64,000 nucleotides of DNA from Devosia sp. (GTDB lineage: Bacteria; Pseudomonadota; Alphaproteobacteria; Rhizobiales; Devosiaceae). The stretch is taken from assembly GCF_017744655.1 (NCBI RefSeq), contig NZ_JAGIAW010000002.1:301124-365123 (forward strand), read 5' to 3'. The notes beneath the pieces are model-generated. The model did not search any database and had not been told where the DNA came from. It saw only the letters and a list, made by a program, of their open reading frames with translations. Positions within the stretch are counted from its first letter, which is position 1. Each line of letters begins with the position of its first letter. The position numbers and the translations under genes are program-made. Of this stretch, positions 1-10,407 are shown piece after piece.

Positions 1-300
1 GCGGGCAATCTGCAGCAGCGCTTCGTCAACCTGCGCATTCGAAACACTGATGCCAAGGCGCTTGGCCTCATTCATCTGGATGGCTTCGGTGATCAGCTGA
101 TCGGTCGCGCCCTTGCGGCCGGTCTTGTTGCCTTCCATGTTGAACAGGCGCAGCCGCTGATCGACCTGCACGTCGGTCACGGGGGTGCCGTTCACCGTTA
201 CGATCGTTGCCGCGAAGCTGGGCAGGGCCGATGCCGTCGCCAGCACGAGGCCGAGGATCATGGCGCCGGTGGTGCGCCGCACAAATGCAAAGGTCATCAT
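1..300 (-). CDS. surA: SurA-like periplasmic peptidyl-prolyl isomerase/chaperone, N-terminal part (runs off the left window edge)
   Basis: Reverse-strand translation from about 300 gives MMTFAFVRRTTGAMILGLVLATASALPSFAATIVTVNGTPVTDVQVDQRLRLFNMEGNKTGRKGATDQLITEAIQMNEAKRLGISVSNAQVDEALLQIAR; signal peptide, SurA N-domain style, directly downstream of lptD as is common in alphaproteobacteria. Confidence 0.75.
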   Translation of the reverse strand, partial: MMTFAFVRRTTGAMILGLVLATASALPSFAATIVTVNGTPVTDVQVDQRLRLFNMEGNKTGRKGATDQLITEAIQMNEAKRLGISVSNAQVDEALLQIAR

Positions 301-394
301 CAGGTCCGCATTGTAAAGTTTGCCGCATCAATGCGGCTCGAAACATGTGCTGTCAATTGCCCAAACAATACGGCCAAAATCCGAATGCGGCCGA

Positions 395-2692
395 TCAGAA
401 GCTGGGCGTTGGCACAGCGCCGCTATAGCCCAGATTGAGCCCGGCTGGCGCCTTGATGGCAAAAGTCGCGAGCACGCTGGTCGAATTGGGCGAAGTATGG
501 GTCGGGCCATTGCGCTGCGCATTGGCGCCAATGGTCAGGTAGCCGTCGTCATAGACCACGCCGCCACCCACCTGCAGCCAGCTATTGGCGCTGAGGTCCC
601 AGGCCGCGTTGCCCTTGAGGCTCCAATAATCGGCCACCGGAATGGTCAGCCCGCCAACCACCTCATGCTGGTCGAGCAATTGCCCCAGGCTCGGATTGGC
701 GCCGATAAAGCGATAGTCGAGCGTCGCCCCATAGCCTTCGGCGCCATAACTCGCGCCGGCCCCAAACCGCGCGAGCTTCCAGGCCGACGTGTCGATCTGG
801 GTCTTGGCGCCAAAAGTCAGCCCTGGCGTGAACGAGCCATAGGCGCCCAAAACCGCATAGGATGCGTCATTGCCAATTCCGCCACCCGCGCCGGTATTGG
901 CATGATCGACGGTCGAGAAGGCATTGGCACCAGCCAGTTGAAAAGACTGTCCGCCGATCAGTTCGAGATAGCTGCCATTGTCGAAATTGGCCTGATAGCG
1001 CCCGCCGATATTGGCGCGCAGCCCCGTTTCCTGCCGATCATAGCCGGAGAAGCGGTTGTAGCTGAAAAGGTTGGTATCATCGAAGACGAAGCTCTGCGCA
1101 TCGTCATTGGTGATCCCGAGCATGGTCCTGTCCGACCCGCGATAGACCAGCTGCGCAATCGGCTCGATGATATGAACATCCGCGCCATTGCTGGCCATCA
1201 ACGGATAGCGCACATCGATCGCGGCGATCGGCGTTGCGCTCAAAAGGCTCGCTTCGCCCGGCAGCAGCACGCTCTTGCCATCGTAATATGAAAAGTCCGC
1301 GCGTGCGCCGAGATAGGGCGTGAACACAAACCCGCCATCGGCAATGATCTGCTTCTGCCAGCTCGCCTGCACGGTCGCATGGGTCTTGGTGCCCTGATAG
1401 CCATAGACATAAGGCACGCCATTGACGGTCGTCGAGCTATCCGCATTGCGCACCACATTGCGCAAATGCCCCTCAAAGGCCAGCCGCCCCATATCGTCTT
1501 CGAGATCGATGATATGCTCGAAGCGCGTCACCGGCAGGTTCGCGCCCTGCGCGTCCTGGCTCGCTTGGGTCACATTGCCGAGCTGATTGAACTGCTGCAG
1601 GCGAATGTCGAAATAGGTCTGCTCGCTCACATGCGTCGCATAGACCTCGTTGGTCGAGGACTTTGCCGTCGTCAGCTCATAGTCGCTGAGATAATTCGCG
1701 TCCGAGAAAGCGGTGTAGGACCAGCCGACTTCCCACGTTTCGATCGGCGTAAACGAACCCGAAGTCTGAATGGCCCCGCGCCACTCACGATTCCCGACTT
1801 CCGTGCCAAAGGCGCTGGGGTCCCACTGGTTGATACCCGAGGCCTTCACCCGGAACGAACCATTCTCGAACCGCTGCTCCCACTCGGCTCCCAGCAGGAA
1901 ACCCTGCCGCGAGAAAAATTTCGGGCTCAGCCAGACATCGGTCCACTTATTGCCATAGACATTGACCGATACCCCGACGCCTACGCCGGTCTTTTCGCCA
2001 TAGCTGAATGTCGGCCGCGGCGCGCGCGACAAAGCGGATTCGCTCAGGTCCGGCAGCCAGAGATAGGGCACCCAGGCAACGGGAACGCCGAGCAGGTAAA
2101 GAGTCGAATTTTCGAGCGTGACGGAACTGTCTTCCGAATTATGCACAATCCGGCTGGCATTGACCGACCAGCCGATACGGCGGCCCTTGTCGTCAACGCA
2201 CTCGCCGCAAGGTGCGTAGCTCGCATTGTTATAGATGCTCTGCAGCACGGAATCGTAGTCCGCGCTGTCAGCGGTAATCCGCGAGCCGTCATAGGCCGTG
2301 ATTGTCAGGGCATTGAAGAAGGCCTGCTTGAGGCCCCCGGTGATGTCGAGGTCGGTCGTCTCCATCACATTGCCCGAAGGGTCGGTCACCGTCACCGCGC
2401 CCGCCATCTTCACCGAATTGGCGTTGCGGTCATAAACTAGCCTCTCGCCGGTCACGACATAGCCGCTCGATTTCAGCACCACGCCGCCCGAGGCCTCGAT
2501 CGTATTGGTCTTGGCGTTGAAGGTGAGCACATTGGCCTCGACCCCGGTGGGGGAGGCCGGATCGATCGGTGCATTGAAGAAGTCAGCGGGAACAAGGCCC
2601 TGCGCCGCAACAGGCAGCGCGAAAAGGCACAGAGACGCACCAACGAGCAATGCGCGCAAAAAGCCTTTTCGATGTTCCTGGCCTCGCGTCAC
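395..2692 (-). CDS. lptD: LPS-assembly outer membrane protein LptD
   Basis: 765 aa with signal peptide, OstA-like N-domain (EANVLTFNAKTNTIEASGGVVLKSSGYVVTGERLVYDRNANSVKMAGAVTVTDPSG) and long beta-barrel; located between lptFG and surA. Confidence 0.93.
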   Translation of the reverse strand: MTRGQEHRKGFLRALLVGASLCLFALPVAAQGLVPADFFNAPIDPASPTGVEANVLTFNAKTNTIEASGGVVLKSSGYVVTGERLVYDRNANSVKMAGAVTVTDPSGNVMETTDLDITGGLKQAFFNALTITAYDGSRITADSADYDSVLQSIYNNASYAPCGECVDDKGRRIGWSVNASRIVHNSEDSSVTLENSTLYLLGVPVAWVPYLWLPDLSESALSRAPRPTFSYGEKTGVGVGVSVNVYGNKWTDVWLSPKFFSRQGFLLGAEWEQRFENGSFRVKASGINQWDPSAFGTEVGNREWRGAIQTSGSFTPIETWEVGWSYTAFSDANYLSDYELTTAKSSTNEVYATHVSEQTYFDIRLQQFNQLGNVTQASQDAQGANLPVTRFEHIIDLEDDMGRLAFEGHLRNVVRNADSSTTVNGVPYVYGYQGTKTHATVQASWQKQIIADGGFVFTPYLGARADFSYYDGKSVLLPGEASLLSATPIAAIDVRYPLMASNGADVHIIEPIAQLVYRGSDRTMLGITNDDAQSFVFDDTNLFSYNRFSGYDRQETGLRANIGGRYQANFDNGSYLELIGGQSFQLAGANAFSTVDHANTGAGGGIGNDASYAVLGAYGSFTPGLTFGAKTQIDTSAWKLARFGAGASYGAEGYGATLDYRFIGANPSLGQLLDQHEVVGGLTIPVADYWSLKGNAAWDLSANSWLQVGGGVVYDDGYLTIGANAQRNGPTHTSPNSTSVLATFAIKAPAGLNLGYSGAVPTPSF

Positions 2693-3759
2693 GTCCGTCC
2701 GTCTTCCTTGTGCAGTAGCACTGTTACACCAATCACAATGGCTACCAATGCCGGTCCGACTGCCGCGAAAGTTGGATCGAGAACGCCAGTCGACCCCGCG
2801 CGGTCGGCCATCTCGGTAATCACGAACACGACAAATCCGAGCACGATGCCATAAAGGACCGCGGGACCTAGACTAGTGCCCCTTCGATAACCTGCGGTAA
2901 ACGCAAAGGCAATGAACAGCGAGCCGCTAAGCACAAGTGGAAGCGAGAGAAGTTTGTAGAGCCGCATTGTCGCCGCCGATTTGACCAGCGGATCTGCCAC
3001 GCCCTTGCCCAGAAGATCGACAATGTCGAAAAAGGTCATGTCCTCGACCGAGGCCAGTTTCAGGCTGATTTCGGCGGGTGTGGAGGCGGTCGGCACCTCA
3101 TAGTCATAGATCGCATAGGGCGGCTTTTCCGGCGTCCGCGCCGTTGCAGTCGGCATGCGCCACATGCCGTTTTCGAGCAGCGCCTGCGGCGCCTCGATCC
3201 GCGGAATGTCGGTTCTGCCCAGGTGGAACAGCGTCACATCGTTGAGTTCGGCGCCCCCCGGCGCCATGGAGCGCGCCATGATGACGTATTTCGTCCCATC
3301 GCCCTCCTGTTCAAGCCAGATTTCGCCCGGCGGTGTCAGCAGCGCCGCAAGACCCGGCGGGGTAGGATAGAGCCCGCGATTGATCTGCGTGCTGACCGTT
3401 TCCGCGCCGATGGAAATGACGAAGCTGACCAGCAGCAGCACGACGGTTGGCGCGCGCACCGCCCGCCAGATGGAAATGCCGCTCGCCTTGATTACCGTCA
3501 GCTCATGTCGCGACTTGAGATCGGCAAGGCCCAGAATTGCCCCCATCAGCACGGTCACCGGCAGCGTCTTGATGGTCCAGCGCACCGCGCTCATCGCCAC
3601 CATCACCAGGGCCATAACCAGGCCATCCCGCTCGGAGACGACGTTGAAGCGCCAGGTATCGAGCGACTCGACCAGCGCGATCAGCCCATAGAAGATGAAG
3701 ACCGTCATCCCGATACGGCTCGCGAGGCGCTTCAAGACCAGCCAGTCGATTCTGGTCAT
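2689..3759 (-). CDS. lptG: LPS export ABC transporter permease LptG
   Basis: YjgP/YjgQ family; likely start MTRIDWLVLKRLASR overlapping the lptF stop. Confidence 0.9.
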   Translation of the reverse strand: MTRIDWLVLKRLASRIGMTVFIFYGLIALVESLDTWRFNVVSERDGLVMALVMVAMSAVRWTIKTLPVTVLMGAILGLADLKSRHELTVIKASGISIWRAVRAPTVVLLLVSFVISIGAETVSTQINRGLYPTPPGLAALLTPPGEIWLEQEGDGTKYVIMARSMAPGGAELNDVTLFHLGRTDIPRIEAPQALLENGMWRMPTATARTPEKPPYAIYDYEVPTASTPAEISLKLASVEDMTFFDIVDLLGKGVADPLVKSAATMRLYKLLSLPLVLSGSLFIAFAFTAGYRRGTSLGPAVLYGIVLGFVVFVITEMADRAGSTGVLDPTFAAVGPALVAIVIGVTVLLHKEDGRT

Positions 3760-4826
3760 GCGTTCACCAGCGCCACGGGTCGCCGCGGCCAACGCCGCCA
3801 GACCAATACCGCGCCCGAAATCAGAATAAGCAGGATCGATCCTGTGCCGATGCCGAGTGGGCTATAGGTGCCCACCCCTCGCTCGGCAAAGGCCACCAGC
3901 AGCACCATGGCCTCGATCGGCATGGGCGTTCGCGCTCGCGCTCCGCTTGGAAAGGCCCCGATGGCGAGGGTGAAAAGCCCGATGCCGATCACCCGCAAAG
4001 CCTCGGCCGAGCGGTCGAGCAATCTGTTGGTCGCCTCCTGCGACAGGAATCCGGTGCTTATGGCTTCACTGATCAGGTCAAGACTATTGCGCTCGGCCAT
4101 AGAGTCGCCACCGGCAACGGCCTGCGAAAGGCTCGCGACGCTGAGGTCATAGCGACTGAAGCGCACTTCCGAATAGCGCCCGTCATCCTGCACATATTGC
4201 AGCATGCCATTGCGCAGCTCGAGCACATAGTTTTCCCCGTCGCTCGAAACCCGCGCCGTCTCGGCGATATAGGTGCGCCGGGAATCGGGCATGCGCCGGT
4301 CATCGGCGAAGAAATCGGTGATTTCCCCGCCCGCCTCGCGCCCGCCAATAAGCAGGATTACCCCCGGCGTCACCTGCGTGAACCGCCCCGGCCGCAGCGT
4401 CGAGCTGACGAGATCGGCCGCCACCTCGGAAGCCAGCTCTACATATTTGCGGTTGGCCCATGGCTCCAGCCAGTGCGAGAGCAGCATGACGACGACGATG
4501 CCACCCATGATCACCGTCGCCGCGCCGCGCCAGATGCCGCTCGTCGAACCAGTGGCGTGGATGATGTGCAGCTCGCGGCTCAATTGCAGCGCGCTCAGCG
4601 CCCGGATCATGCCGATCCCGACACAGATATAGAAAAAGGCCATGGCCAGCGGCGGCATCGTATAGAGCGCCTGCACTGCCAGCGTGCCGAATCCCTGGCC
4701 CTTCACCGAGATGAGTTCGAACTGCCTGAGGCAATTCACCAGCCACAACAACACGCACAGGATAGCGGTGAGGATCAACGCATCCGTGGCAAAAAGCCGG
4801 GCCAGATAGGTAGTCAGGCGTCTCAT
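3756..4826 (-). CDS. lptF: LPS export ABC transporter permease LptF
   Basis: YjgP/YjgQ family permease, MRRLTTYLARLFATDALILTAILCVLLWLVNCLRQFELI; overlaps lptG. Confidence 0.9.
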   Translation of the reverse strand: MRRLTTYLARLFATDALILTAILCVLLWLVNCLRQFELISVKGQGFGTLAVQALYTMPPLAMAFFYICVGIGMIRALSALQLSRELHIIHATGSTSGIWRGAATVIMGGIVVVMLLSHWLEPWANRKYVELASEVAADLVSSTLRPGRFTQVTPGVILLIGGREAGGEITDFFADDRRMPDSRRTYIAETARVSSDGENYVLELRNGMLQYVQDDGRYSEVRFSRYDLSVASLSQAVAGGDSMAERNSLDLISEAISTGFLSQEATNRLLDRSAEALRVIGIGLFTLAIGAFPSGARARTPMPIEAMVLLVAFAERGVGTYSPLGIGTGSILLILISGAVLVWRRWPRRPVALVNA

Positions 4827-4995
4827 GCCGTTACGCTAGAATCCTTTTGCGGCACCCATTTGGCCGCGTTTTTCGGACAATGATGCAAACCCCGCTTCGA
4901 TACAATTGCGCGGATTGTGCACACCGCGATTGGTGCAAGCCTGTTGCCCGCTTGCCGCGCTGGCGCTCCTCTCCCCACCCGGATAATGTGCCGTC

Positions 4996-5442
4996 ATGGC
5001 CGAAGTCCTCTTCTATCATCTCGAAGTCCGCCCCCTGGAATCGGTCCTGCCGCAGCTTCTCGAAAAGACGCTGGAGCGGGGCTGGCGTGCGGTCATCGAA
5101 TCCGGCTCGCGCGAGCGCGCCGAAGCCCTCGATTCGCTCCTCTGGACCTATCGCGATGATTCCTTCCTGCCCCATGGCATGGCCGGCGAACCCGCCGATC
5201 CGCACCAGCCGATCCTTCTCACGACCGAAACCGACAATCCCAATGGGGCCGTGGTCCGCTTCTTCGTGGATCGCGCCGTGCCCCAATCGGCCGAGTGCTA
5301 CCGGCGCATCGTCTATATGTTCTCCGGGCACGATCCCGATGCCGTCACCGAGGCCCGGCAAGCCTGGCGCGCCTTGCGCGATGGCAATGAGGTCACCTAT
5401 TGGCAGCAGGAAGGTGACGGCCGCTGGGTGAAAAAGGCATGA
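4996..5442 (+). CDS. holC: DNA polymerase III subunit chi
   Basis: MAEVLFYHLEVRPLESVLPQLLEKTLERGWRAVIESGSRERAEALDSLLWTYRDDSFLPHG is characteristic of HolC. Confidence 0.92.
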   Translation: MAEVLFYHLEVRPLESVLPQLLEKTLERGWRAVIESGSRERAEALDSLLWTYRDDSFLPHGMAGEPADPHQPILLTTETDNPNGAVVRFFVDRAVPQSAECYRRIVYMFSGHDPDAVTEARQAWRALRDGNEVTYWQQEGDGRWVKKA

Positions 5443-6056
5443 CGCCGGACCTTGCGACGCCCAGCCGTCACACCCTGCCCGAAGACCTCTTCGCCATGCT
5501 CATCGGCACCATGCTGGTCTCGCTCGGCATCGCCTTTTATTCCGAAGTCCAATTGGCAACGGGAAGCACCGCGGGTCTGGCGCTGCTCCTCCAATATGCC
5601 ACCGGCATTCCCTTCGGCTGGCTGTTCTTCTCGATCAACCTGCCGTTCTACGCCCTGGCGTTCCTGCGCATGGGCTGGCCTTTTGCCGTGAAGACGATGA
5701 TCTGCGTCGGGCTCGTGTCCTATTTTTCGAGCCAGATTCCGGGCTGGATCGGCATCAGCGACATCCACCCGCTCTTTGCCTCGCTGGTCGGCGGTGGCCT
5801 TATCGGCCTCGGCATTCTCTCGCTCTTCCGCCACAAGGCGAGCGTCGGCGGCATCAATATCCTGGCGCTTTACCTGCAGGAAAATTTCGGTCTCCGCGCC
5901 GGCTATTTCCAGCTTGCCGTCGACGCCGCCATTCTCTTTGCCGCCTTCTTCATTCTGCCGCTCGACCGGGTGCTCTATTCCATCCTCGGCGCACTGGTCC
6001 TCAACTTCATCGTCGCCCTGAACCACAAGCCCGGCCGCTACGTCGGCTTCAGCTAA
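5439..6056 (+). CDS. YitT family membrane protein
   Basis: Multi-TM protein with YitT-like motifs (LATGSTAGLALLLQYATGIPFGWLFFSINLPFYALA); start overlaps the holC stop. Confidence 0.75.
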   Translation: MTPDLATPSRHTLPEDLFAMLIGTMLVSLGIAFYSEVQLATGSTAGLALLLQYATGIPFGWLFFSINLPFYALAFLRMGWPFAVKTMICVGLVSYFSSQIPGWIGISDIHPLFASLVGGGLIGLGILSLFRHKASVGGINILALYLQENFGLRAGYFQLAVDAAILFAAFFILPLDRVLYSILGALVLNFIVALNHKPGRYVGFS

Positions 6057-6057
6057 G

Positions 6058-6873
6058 CTACTCCGCCGTGTCGCTCCACCCGGCGATGTCATAGAGGTAG
6101 AGATAGAACATGTGCTCGGCCAACTCGTAGCAATAGGTGATCTCCCGATCGCTCGGCGAGAAATAGGCATTGGCCTCGCCACACTGAGCCGCCCTAAACG
6201 TCACGTTCTCCGGCAACACATACCAGTCCATCACCAGCTTGGCCGCGTGCTCCAGAATGCCGCGCGACTTCAGCTCCTCGGCAAACTGCTCATATTCGCC
6301 CGCCTCGTCATAGACGACCTCGATCTCCGCACCCTGTTCGCCATCGACCAGATGCGGCTCCAGCAGCGCGTCCCACGAGGTGACCGCCTGCTCATAGGTA
6401 AAGGCGCAGGCCTCCTGCTGATCCGCGTCGATGTCGTAATTGTCGGCCGTCTCGCCGAACACATCCGGCTCCGCGCCCACCATCATACAGACCATGGCAT
6501 AGGCCCGCTGAATATCGAGGCTATGATCGTCATAATAGGAAAAATCCTCGACGCCCGAGCCGGTCGATTGCACCGCATTGAAATACCAGCCATCGGCGGC
6601 ATCGATCAGCGCATTCCAGCTATCGTCATCTGTCTCGTCGGTCAGCAGCCAGATGGTTGCAAGAGAATCCGCCGCGTCCTCTTCCTTGCCCAGCACCGGC
6701 AACCCAAGCTCGCCCACCAGCATGTGCCCGACCTCGTGATACATGGTGTAGAGCGCGTCATGCATGGCAAAATCCATGGAATCGGCGAGCACCTGATCGT
6801 CCTGCGCCAGTGCCGGCGCGGCGAGAAGAGCAAGGCACACGGAAACGGCCGCCGTCTTGCGCAGCGAAATCAT
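6058..6873 (-). CDS. DUF4344 domain metallopeptidase (copy 1), secreted
   Basis: Signal peptide (MISLRKTAAVSVCLALLAAPALAQ) and MYHEVGHMLVGELGLPVLGKEEDAADSLATIWLL (HExxH + EEDAAD). Confidence 0.8.
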   Translation of the reverse strand: MISLRKTAAVSVCLALLAAPALAQDDQVLADSMDFAMHDALYTMYHEVGHMLVGELGLPVLGKEEDAADSLATIWLLTDETDDDSWNALIDAADGWYFNAVQSTGSGVEDFSYYDDHSLDIQRAYAMVCMMVGAEPDVFGETADNYDIDADQQEACAFTYEQAVTSWDALLEPHLVDGEQGAEIEVVYDEAGEYEQFAEELKSRGILEHAAKLVMDWYVLPENVTFRAAQCGEANAYFSPSDREITYCYELAEHMFYLYLYDIAGWSDTAE

Positions 6874-6955
6874 GATAGAGAACTCCGAAGGGGGTTTCTG
6901 ACGCTTCAATCCGCGTTCCACCTAGCATTGCGCCGGTTAAAAACGCGACAAAATG

Positions 6956-7816
6956 CTAGTTCGAGCCGCCCTTGTCCTTGCCCGCACCCGAAGGCCTCGG
7001 GGCAGGGCCCACGGGGTCCGGCAGCTCAGCCGCATAAAGCTCCATGAAATCCTTCATCAGCTCGTAGCAGAAGATGATTTCGATCGTGTCGGGATCATAA
7101 TAGGCATTCGCCTCGCCACAGCGCCGCGCATTGAATTTCACCGGCCGGCGCAGGTGATATTTCTCGCGCACCTCTGCGGCGACCTCGTCGAAAACCCCGC
7201 TCGAACGGAAGGCATCGGCGGCAAATTTCAACCGTCCGCCGGCATCGTGATAGGTGACATTGACCTTGGTGCTCCCGGCATCGACCGTATGGTCCTCCAG
7301 TACGCCCTTGAGGCTGCGGTCGACCAGCTCATATTCCCAATAGCACGAATCCTGCCGGTCCCGTCCGATCGCATATTGGTTGGCAATGGGTCGGAAGGCG
7401 CTGTCGTCGCTGCCCACCATCAGGCAGACAATCTGATAGGCCCGCTGCTTGTCGAGGCTATGCGCCGCTGCAAAATCTTCTTCATATTTGCCGCTGCCAT
7501 AGGCAACGCCAGTCAGCAGCCAGCCCTCGGCCGCATCGGCCAGCGCCTTGTCGGCCTCAGGCGTGCGCTTGTTGAGCAGCGTCCAGGTCGCGACATTGTC
7601 GGCCGCATCCTCCTCGCGTCCCAAAACCGGCAGGCGGAGCTGGTCGACGAGCAGGTGCGCCATCTCGTGGTAGAGCACGAAGAGACTGTTATTGGCGGCG
7701 AAGCGGATGATGTCGGCGCGCTGTTGCTTGGAAAAGCCGGCCATGTCCTGAGCCTGGACCCCACCGGCAATCAGGGCGGTGAGGGCGAGCAGGATCGGTA
7801 CGAACAAGCGACGCAT
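6956..7816 (-). CDS. DUF4344 domain metallopeptidase (copy 2), secreted
   Basis: MRRLFVPILLALTALIAGGVQAQ signal peptide; LYHEMAHLLVDQLRLPVLGREEDAADNVATWTLL. Paralog of the adjacent gene. Start chosen downstream of the longest ORF start. Confidence 0.8.
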   Translation of the reverse strand: MRRLFVPILLALTALIAGGVQAQDMAGFSKQQRADIIRFAANNSLFVLYHEMAHLLVDQLRLPVLGREEDAADNVATWTLLNKRTPEADKALADAAEGWLLTGVAYGSGKYEEDFAAAHSLDKQRAYQIVCLMVGSDDSAFRPIANQYAIGRDRQDSCYWEYELVDRSLKGVLEDHTVDAGSTKVNVTYHDAGGRLKFAADAFRSSGVFDEVAAEVREKYHLRRPVKFNARRCGEANAYYDPDTIEIIFCYELMKDFMELYAAELPDPVGPAPRPSGAGKDKGGSN

Positions 7817-7892
7817 GAACTGCCTTTCGGCTACTGATATCGCCACAAGATGCCAATGCCGTGTCACTGTCAACGCGGCCCCAACGCAGTGG

Positions 7893-8321
7893 TTACCGCC
7901 CTGGCGCCCAGTCCCTGGCGGCCATCTCGAAGCCCGAAAATCGGAATCCCGGCGCCACCGTGCAGCCCACAAGCGTCCAGTCTCCCAGGGATTTGGCCGC
8001 TTGCCAGACATGGCGCGGCACCACCACCTGCGGCCTCTGCCCACCGCTGAGGTCCGACCCCAGCACCTTCCGATCGATTGTGATCCCGTCGGACAGGTTC
8101 AATTCTATCGGCGCACCGGCGTAATAGTGCCACACCTCGACCGCATCGACGCGGTGCCAGTGCGACTGGTCGCCAGCTTCGAGCAGATAGTAGATCGCGG
8201 TGGAATGCGCGCGCCCATTCTCGCCTTCGACATCGACAAAGGTCTCGGCATACCATCCCCCTTCGGGGTGGCGTTCCATGCCGAGCGTATAGATGACATC
8301 CTTGGCGGCGAGCCTGTTCAT
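7893..8321 (-). CDS. Cupin domain-containing protein (DUF985 family)
   Basis: MNRLAAKDVIYTLGMERHPEGGWYAETF...STAIYYLLEAGDQSHWHRVDAVEVWHYYAGAPIEL is typical of DUF985; start overlaps the ABC-F stop. Confidence 0.87.
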   Translation of the reverse strand: MNRLAAKDVIYTLGMERHPEGGWYAETFVDVEGENGRAHSTAIYYLLEAGDQSHWHRVDAVEVWHYYAGAPIELNLSDGITIDRKVLGSDLSGGQRPQVVVPRHVWQAAKSLGDWTLVGCTVAPGFRFSGFEMAARDWAPGR

Positions 8322-10192
8322 GCGCGCTCCGCTTCCTCCAGCTCGGCGCTCAGCGCCAGCCACGTTTCTTCGGTAGTTTCCAGGTCGGCGGCAAAACGCG
8401 CCTTGTCTTTCCCGAGCGCAATCAACCGATCGGGAGCACCGTTGTAGACCTTGGGATCGGCCAATTGCGCGTCGATCTTTTCGATTTCCACCTGCAATCG
8501 GGAAATCTTGGTTTCCGCATCCTTAATGCGCCCCTTGAGCGGGGCCAGTTCCGCGCGCCTCGCCGCAGCTTCTTGCTTGGAAAGCTTACGCTCGCCCACC
8601 TTGCCCGCGCCGCCCCCCTTGCTGGTGTCCTTGGCCGAGGTGATGCTGCGCTGGTAGCTCTCAAGATCCTCATCCAGCTCATGGATCGTGCCGCCCTCGG
8701 CAATCCACAGCCGGTCGCACGTCGCCTCGATCAGATAACGGTCGTGGCTGATGATCAGCACCGCGCCCTCATATTCATTGAGCGCATGCACCAGTGCATC
8801 GCGGCTATCGATATCGAGATGGTTGGTCGGCTCGTCGAGGATCATCATCCCGGGCCCGCCAAAGGTGATGAGACCCATCAAGAGGCGCGCGCGCTCGCCA
8901 CCCGAAAGGTTCTTCGCCTTGGTATCCATGCGGCTCGTCGTCAGCCCCATCTGGTTGAGCCGGCTCCGCCGCTTGGTCTCGTTGTCGAGCGGCATCATCT
9001 CGGCGACATGCTCGAGCGGCGTCCATTCGGGCTTCAGCTTGTCCATCTGGTGCTGGGCGAAATGCGCGATCTCGAGCTTCTTGCCCATGCGCAGATGTCC
9101 GTCGATCGCCGGAATATCCCCTGCGAGGAGCTTGGCAAAAGTCGACTTGCCATTGCCATTGACGCCCACCAGCGCAATCCGATCCTCAGGATCGATCCGC
9201 ATGGTGATGTTGCGCAAGATGACCTTGTCGCCATAGCCGGTGGACACCTTTTCGAGGTTCACCATCGGCGTCGGCAGGTCCACCTTGGGCTGCTGGAAAT
9301 GGAACGGCGCCGCATATTCGTCGAACATCGCCTCGGGTGGCTTCAGCTTTTCGATCATCTTCACGCGCGCCTGCGCCTGCTTGGCCTTGGTCGCCTTGGC
9401 CTTGAAGCGATCCACGAATTTCTGCAGATGCGCGATCTGGTCCAGCGTCTTCTCGCGGCTCTTGTTGTTGAGCTCCATCTGCATGCGGCGCGTGGTTTCG
9501 AACGTGTCGTAATTGCCCTTGTAAAAGGTCAGTTTCCGATGCTCGAGATGCACGATCGACGACACGGCTTTGTTCAGGAGGTCACGGTCGTGGCTGATCA
9601 TGAAGACAGTATAGGGATAATTGGCGAGGTACTTTTCCAGCCACAGCGTGCCTTCGAGATCGAGATAGTTGGTCGGTTCGTCGAGCAGCAACAGATCGGG
9701 CTGCGAAAACAGCACCGCCGCCAGCGCCACGCGCATGCGCCAGCCGCCCGATAGTTCGCGCGTCGGCGCCATCTGCCGGTCCTGCTCGAACCCCAGGCCC
9801 TTCAGAATCGACGACGCCCGCGCCTCGGCCGTATGCGCATCGATATCGGCAAGCCGCGTATAGATTTCACCGATACGGTGCGGATCGGTCGCCGTCTCGG
9901 CTTCCGCCATCAGCGCCGTGCGCTCCTTGTCGGCCGCCAATACCACATCGAGCACGGTCTCTTCACCGGCCGGCGCTTCCTGCGCCACAGCCCCGATCCG
10001 CGCTTTGCGCACCAGTTCCACCGTGCCGGAGTCTGCGCCGATGTGACCTTGGATGATATGAAACAGCGTCGTCTTGCCCGTGCCGTTCTTGCCGACAAAC
10101 CCGGTCTTCGACCCCGTTGGCAGCACCAGCGAGGCATCTTCGAAGAGCTCGCGGCCCTGAATGCGGTAGGTAAGATTGGAAATGGTCAACAT
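8318..10192 (-). CDS. ABC-F family ATP-binding protein (Uup/YheS-like)
   Basis: Two ABC domains (GKNGTGKTTLF, LSGGWRMRVALAAVLFSQPDLLLLDEPTNYLDL; GVNGNGKSTFAK, LSGGERARLLMGL), ABC-F linker, C-terminal coiled coil. Confidence 0.93.
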   Translation of the reverse strand: MLTISNLTYRIQGRELFEDASLVLPTGSKTGFVGKNGTGKTTLFHIIQGHIGADSGTVELVRKARIGAVAQEAPAGEETVLDVVLAADKERTALMAEAETATDPHRIGEIYTRLADIDAHTAEARASSILKGLGFEQDRQMAPTRELSGGWRMRVALAAVLFSQPDLLLLDEPTNYLDLEGTLWLEKYLANYPYTVFMISHDRDLLNKAVSSIVHLEHRKLTFYKGNYDTFETTRRMQMELNNKSREKTLDQIAHLQKFVDRFKAKATKAKQAQARVKMIEKLKPPEAMFDEYAAPFHFQQPKVDLPTPMVNLEKVSTGYGDKVILRNITMRIDPEDRIALVGVNGNGKSTFAKLLAGDIPAIDGHLRMGKKLEIAHFAQHQMDKLKPEWTPLEHVAEMMPLDNETKRRSRLNQMGLTTSRMDTKAKNLSGGERARLLMGLITFGGPGMMILDEPTNHLDIDSRDALVHALNEYEGAVLIISHDRYLIEATCDRLWIAEGGTIHELDEDLESYQRSITSAKDTSKGGGAGKVGERKLSKQEAAARRAELAPLKGRIKDAETKISRLQVEIEKIDAQLADPKVYNGAPDRLIALGKDKARFAADLETTEETWLALSAELEEAERA

Positions 10193-10407
10193 GGCGGGAA
10201 TATCGTTTCGAGCAAGAAGGCTCGCAGGCAGAAACGTCCTGACTGGGGCAGGGGGCCTGCGACAAAGTGTTCGCTGCTGGATAGAGTTAAGGCTTGGTTA
10301 TGGCAACTAGGTTGGCTCGAGCCGCGCCAATCTGTCGCCCGAATTTGCGCATCCAATAGCCGCGGCAGACATTTCTGCATCAGTCATCGAGCCAAAAGGA
10401 CGCCCAG

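Noticed and set aside
8465-9754. 429-aa plus-strand ORF opposite the ABC-F gene
   Set aside because: Antisense artefact of codon bias; no recognisable domain.
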